6,764 nucleotides of DNA from DAOUFU01 sp034429275 (GTDB lineage: Bacteria; Chloroflexota; Anaerolineae; Aggregatilineales; Aggregatilineaceae). This document shows positions 4,156-6,764 of the stretch, piece after piece (the first letter of the stretch is position 1; each line of letters begins with the position of its first letter). The position numbers and the translations under genes were made by a program. The stretch covers positions 1 through 6,764 of the forward strand of contig DAOUFU010000091.1 in NCBI GenBank assembly GCA_034429275.1, in the 5' to 3' direction. The notes under the pieces were generated by a model. The model saw nothing but the letters and a program-made list of their open reading frames with translations. It was not told where the DNA came from and did not search any database.

Positions 4156-6764
4156 CTATCCACCCAGCCCGGCGATCACCTCGCGCAGCGCCACCGCGTG
4201 ATCGCCCAATCCGGCAGCCGCCAGCAGCACCTGCGATTCCTCGGCTCGCCGCCGCGATTCCTGCCGGGCCGCCGGGTCGTGCCCGGCATGACGCGCCCGC
4301 AGCTGGTGCACGCGCACCAATACGCTGGCCGCCCGCGCCGCCAGCGCCTGGTCACCCAGCGTCCGCGCCAGGTCAATCGCCCGGTGCAGCGTCTGCTGCG
4401 CCGCGACGGCGTCCCCGCGCGCGATCTGCACCTGGCCGAGCGCAGCCAGCGCCGAAGCGTGCCCGGCCTGGTCGCCCGCCCGCTCGAATCCCGCCGCCGC
4501 CCGCGCCATCGAAGCCGCCGCCTCGTCCACCTGGCCCAGCCGCGCCTGGACCTGCCCCAGATCGCGCCACAGCCCCGCCAGCATAGACTCGTCGCCGCCG
4601 GGCAGGCAGTCGGCCAGGGCGTCGCTCAGCAGGGACTCGGCCTCCAGCGGCTCGCCCGCTTCCAGGCTCAGCCGCGCCACCAGCTGACGGATCCGCCCGG
4701 CCAGCGAACGCATCCGCAGCGAATCGGCGCTCATCAGCGCGCGCCGCAGCCCATCCTCGGCGCGCTCCGTCTCTCCGGCAGCCATCAGCGCCAGCGCCAG
4801 GTCCACCTGGGCCTGAACCGCCAGGTCCGCCCGCCGAATCTCGGTATACCCGGCCAGCGCCGCCTGCGTGCGCTTGACAGCATCGGCAGGCCGCCCCATC
4901 GCCATCAGCACGTTCGCCCATTCATGTGTCAGCATGGCATAATGCGGCACGTCATCCGACTGGCGGCGCGCCAGCAGCCGCTGAAGCGTATCCGAAAGGG
5001 TGCGCGCCGCGTCCGCCGGATCGCCCACCTTCGCCAGGTGCCGCCCATAGGCGCGGCCCGCCGCTGCCAGCGACCCGGAATCGCCCGCATCCAGCGTCAG
5101 CGCCCGGTTGAACAGCCACCCGGCGTCGGCCTCGCGGCCCAGGTCGCCCGCTGCCTCGCCCATCGCCACCAGCAGCCTGCCCAATGTCGGCCCGTCGTTC
5201 AGCCCATCGCGCACCGGCTCCGCACAGCCCAGGAATTCTTCGGCCAGCCCCGCCGCCCGAAACGACGGCCACGCCACCGCCAGCAGCTCGCCCAGCAGCA
5301 CGACCCCGACCGTCGCCCCGCTCGCCTGCCGCCCCAGAATCGCCCGCGCGTTGTTCAGCCACGCCCGCCCCGCCGCCGAGAGCGGCTCACTCGTCCCGCC
5401 CTCCGACCCATTGGCCGTCGTGCTGGCAGCCGCGGGCCACGTCTTGACCAGGTAGCTGGCCAGGTAGCGATCGGTCGCCGCCTGCTGATCGCCGCTCAGC
5501 GGCCAGCGCGCCGCGACGAACTGCCGCGCCGCCGCTTCGATGCGTACCGCGCGCCCCTCAACCGTCAACGCTCCGGCCCGCTGCAAGCGCGCCACGTGCT
5601 GCACGCTTTTGTCGCCCACCAGCCCCCGCGCCAGCCGGGTATCGAACACATCCGGCAGCCCCTGGACCCGGCGCAGCAAAAGCAGCGGATCGTCATCGCG
5701 GCCCCGGTTTGCCGATTCCACCCCCAGCCACTGCAGGCGATCCGCCAGCCGCGCCGCGATGGGATCGTCCTGCCTGCCGTCGAAGCCATCCAGCCACTTC
5801 AGGGCAGTCTGCAAACTCACCGCCTCGACGATCTCCAGCCCCCGCAAAATCAGCCGGCGGATGTTCAGGCTCGCTTCCAGAAATTCGTCGATGGTGTCCA
5901 CGTCCAGCGCATCCAGCCCGCGCTCGACGGCCAGCCGCATCGCCAGCGTGCGTGCCGTCTTGGGCGAGCAGCGCCCTACCCGCATCGCCCGGTGATCCCC
6001 CCAGGTCGCGCGCGCATCGCCCAGCACCCGCCCGGTCAGCAGCAGCCAGGCCCCGCGCGCCGGGTCAATCGCAGCGAGCCATCCCGCCAGCGTCCGCGCC
6101 TGGGCAGGGTCGAGCGCGTCCGCCCCGTCCAGGATCAGCAGGCCGCGCCGATCGCCCAGCGCCGCCACCACGTCTTTGACCGGCGCGTGAGCGCTCAGCC
6201 CGGCCAGGCTGGCCGCCGCCGCGATCACCTCGCGCGCGCTGGTCTGCGCATTGACCGTCAGCCAGCGCACCCCCGCCGGAAATCGCCAGCCGAACCGCGC
6301 TGCAAATTCCGCCGCCAGCCGAGTCTTCCCCATGCCGACCGGCCCGTGCAGCACATACCGCCCCGGCCCGTCGTGAGGAACGTCCTGGGCCAGCACGCTC
6401 AACACCTCGCGCTGCCCGACGAATCCCGCGCTTTGCGGCACCCCGATCAGCGGCGGCAGCCCATCGGCCACCAGGGGACGCGGTGCGCGCGTACCCGGCG
6501 CGGGCATCGGCAGCATCACCTCACGCTCCGGCTCAGCAGTGACGATCTCGAACCGGTCAGTCGGCCCCTCAGGCTGCCGCTCCACTTCCGCCAGCCCGGC
6601 CCGGAAGGCCGCCCGCACGCCGCTGCCGCTGCTCAGCGCGCCGTAGAACGCCACGTTGAACGCCATCATCACGCCGGGCGCGACTCGCCGCCGCGTGCCG
6701 ACCACCGCCTCCACCGGCGATTTCGCGTCGCCGGGCATCTTGCGCTCGACCAGCATCTGCGCCA
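4156..6764 (-). CDS. STAND-family P-loop ATPase with TPR repeats, N-terminus outside window
   Basis: At least 868 residues, open to the window edge; numbering here counts from the in-frame ATG at 6756, probably internal. Residues 1-60 include FNVAFYGALSSGSGVRAAF, resembling the last helices of CHAT peptidase-like domains. After a Pro-rich linker, GFVGQREVLSVL (111-122) is the usual entry to an NB-ARC/STAND module. Walker A is GPVGMGKT (138-145), Walker B is LLILDGAD (206-213), and WLLLTGR (237-243) sits at the sensor strand. The GLPL-type motif is not recognisable. Residues 355-418 look like a winged helix. From about 525 to 820 there are roughly seven TPR-like helix pairs (for example 607-637, 646-678, 725-760, 767-800), ending in an Arg/Glu-rich helix and the stop at 4156. 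Such proteins are signal-sensing switches: repeats bind a trigger, the ATPase oligomerises, and the N-terminal domain acts. Some regulate transcription, others serve phage defence; which applies here cannot be decided. Confidence 0.88.
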   Translation of the reverse strand, partial: AQMLVERKMPGDAKSPVEAVVGTRRRVAPGVMMAFNVAFYGALSSGSGVRAAFRAGLAEVERQPEGPTDRFEIVTAEPEREVMLPMPAPGTRAPRPLVADGLPPLIGVPQSAGFVGQREVLSVLAQDVPHDGPGRYVLHGPVGMGKTRLAAEFAARFGWRFPAGVRWLTVNAQTSAREVIAAAASLAGLSAHAPVKDVVAALGDRRGLLILDGADALDPAQARTLAGWLAAIDPARGAWLLLTGRVLGDARATWGDHRAMRVGRCSPKTARTLAMRLAVERGLDALDVDTIDEFLEASLNIRRLILRGLEIVEAVSLQTALKWLDGFDGRQDDPIAARLADRLQWLGVESANRGRDDDPLLLLRRVQGLPDVFDTRLARGLVGDKSVQHVARLQRAGALTVEGRAVRIEAAARQFVAARWPLSGDQQAATDRYLASYLVKTWPAAASTTANGSEGGTSEPLSAAGRAWLNNARAILGRQASGATVGVVLLGELLAVAWPSFRAAGLAEEFLGCAEPVRDGLNDGPTLGRLLVAMGEAAGDLGREADAGWLFNRALTLDAGDSGSLAAAGRAYGRHLAKVGDPADAARTLSDTLQRLLARRQSDDVPHYAMLTHEWANVLMAMGRPADAVKRTQAALAGYTEIRRADLAVQAQVDLALALMAAGETERAEDGLRRALMSADSLRMRSLAGRIRQLVARLSLEAGEPLEAESLLSDALADCLPGGDESMLAGLWRDLGQVQARLGQVDEAAASMARAAAGFERAGDQAGHASALAALGQVQIARGDAVAAQQTLHRAIDLARTLGDQALAARAASVLVRVHQLRARHAGHDPAARQESRRRAEESQVLLAAAGLGDHAVALREVIAGLGG
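6577..6764 (-). other. Possible C-terminal remnant of a CHAT-like effector domain
   Basis: Within the STAND gene, the first visible 60 residues include SPVEAVVGTRR, then AFNVAFYGALSSGSGVRAAF and RAGLAEVER. The F-x3-FY-x2-L-x2-G-x2-V-x2-AF pattern fits the closing helices of CHAT (caspase-like) domains, which often sit ahead of STAND ATPases. The catalytic His and Cys of such a domain would lie upstream of the window, so this rests on a short pattern match only. Confidence 0.4.

Overview
This GC-rich window reads like a chromosomal segment of a Chloroflexota bacterium, probably an Anaerolineae-type lineage. That placement is inferred from three things: the style of the proteins (a STAND ATPase with a long TPR tail, and a B-box zinc-finger membrane protein with a Thr/Pro-rich tail), an actinobacterial-like rodA/pbpA pair, and the strong GC bias. 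No rRNA or other marker is present to confirm it. All five protein genes I can support lie on the minus strand, so transcription runs from high to low coordinates.

In transcription order, the right half (6764 to 4156) is a large STAND-type P-loop ATPase with C-terminal TPR repeats. Its 5' end is outside the window, and the visible N-terminal stub resembles the end of a CHAT-type peptidase-like effector domain. After 52 bases comes a small membrane protein (4103 to 3429) with an N-terminal B-box-like zinc finger and a proline/threonine-rich tail, started by TTG. A non-coding stretch of about 390 bases follows (3428 to 3043). It holds a perfect 9-bp inverted repeat that looks like a dispersed REP-type element, and a plausible promoter for the next operon.

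The left half is a compact operon. First is mtnP, 5'-methylthioadenosine phosphorylase (3042 to 2173), used in methylthioadenosine salvage. Two bases later starts a SEDS-family peptidoglycan glycosyltransferase of the RodA/FtsW type (2170 to 821). After 60 bases comes a class B penicillin-binding protein of the PbpA type (760 to the window edge). SEDS polymerases normally work with such a class B PBP, which cross-links the new glycan strands.

The most notable observation is in this PBP. At the position where the catalytic SxxK box should be (the usual YxPGSTFK context) it reads YQPGGVLQ, so both the nucleophilic serine and the general-base lysine are replaced. The neighbouring SEDS enzyme keeps its conserved HxDF aspartate and so looks active. 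This suggests a polymerase paired with a catalytically dead, perhaps purely structural or activating, PBP-like partner. The remaining PBP motifs (SxN and KTG) lie outside the window and would settle this.
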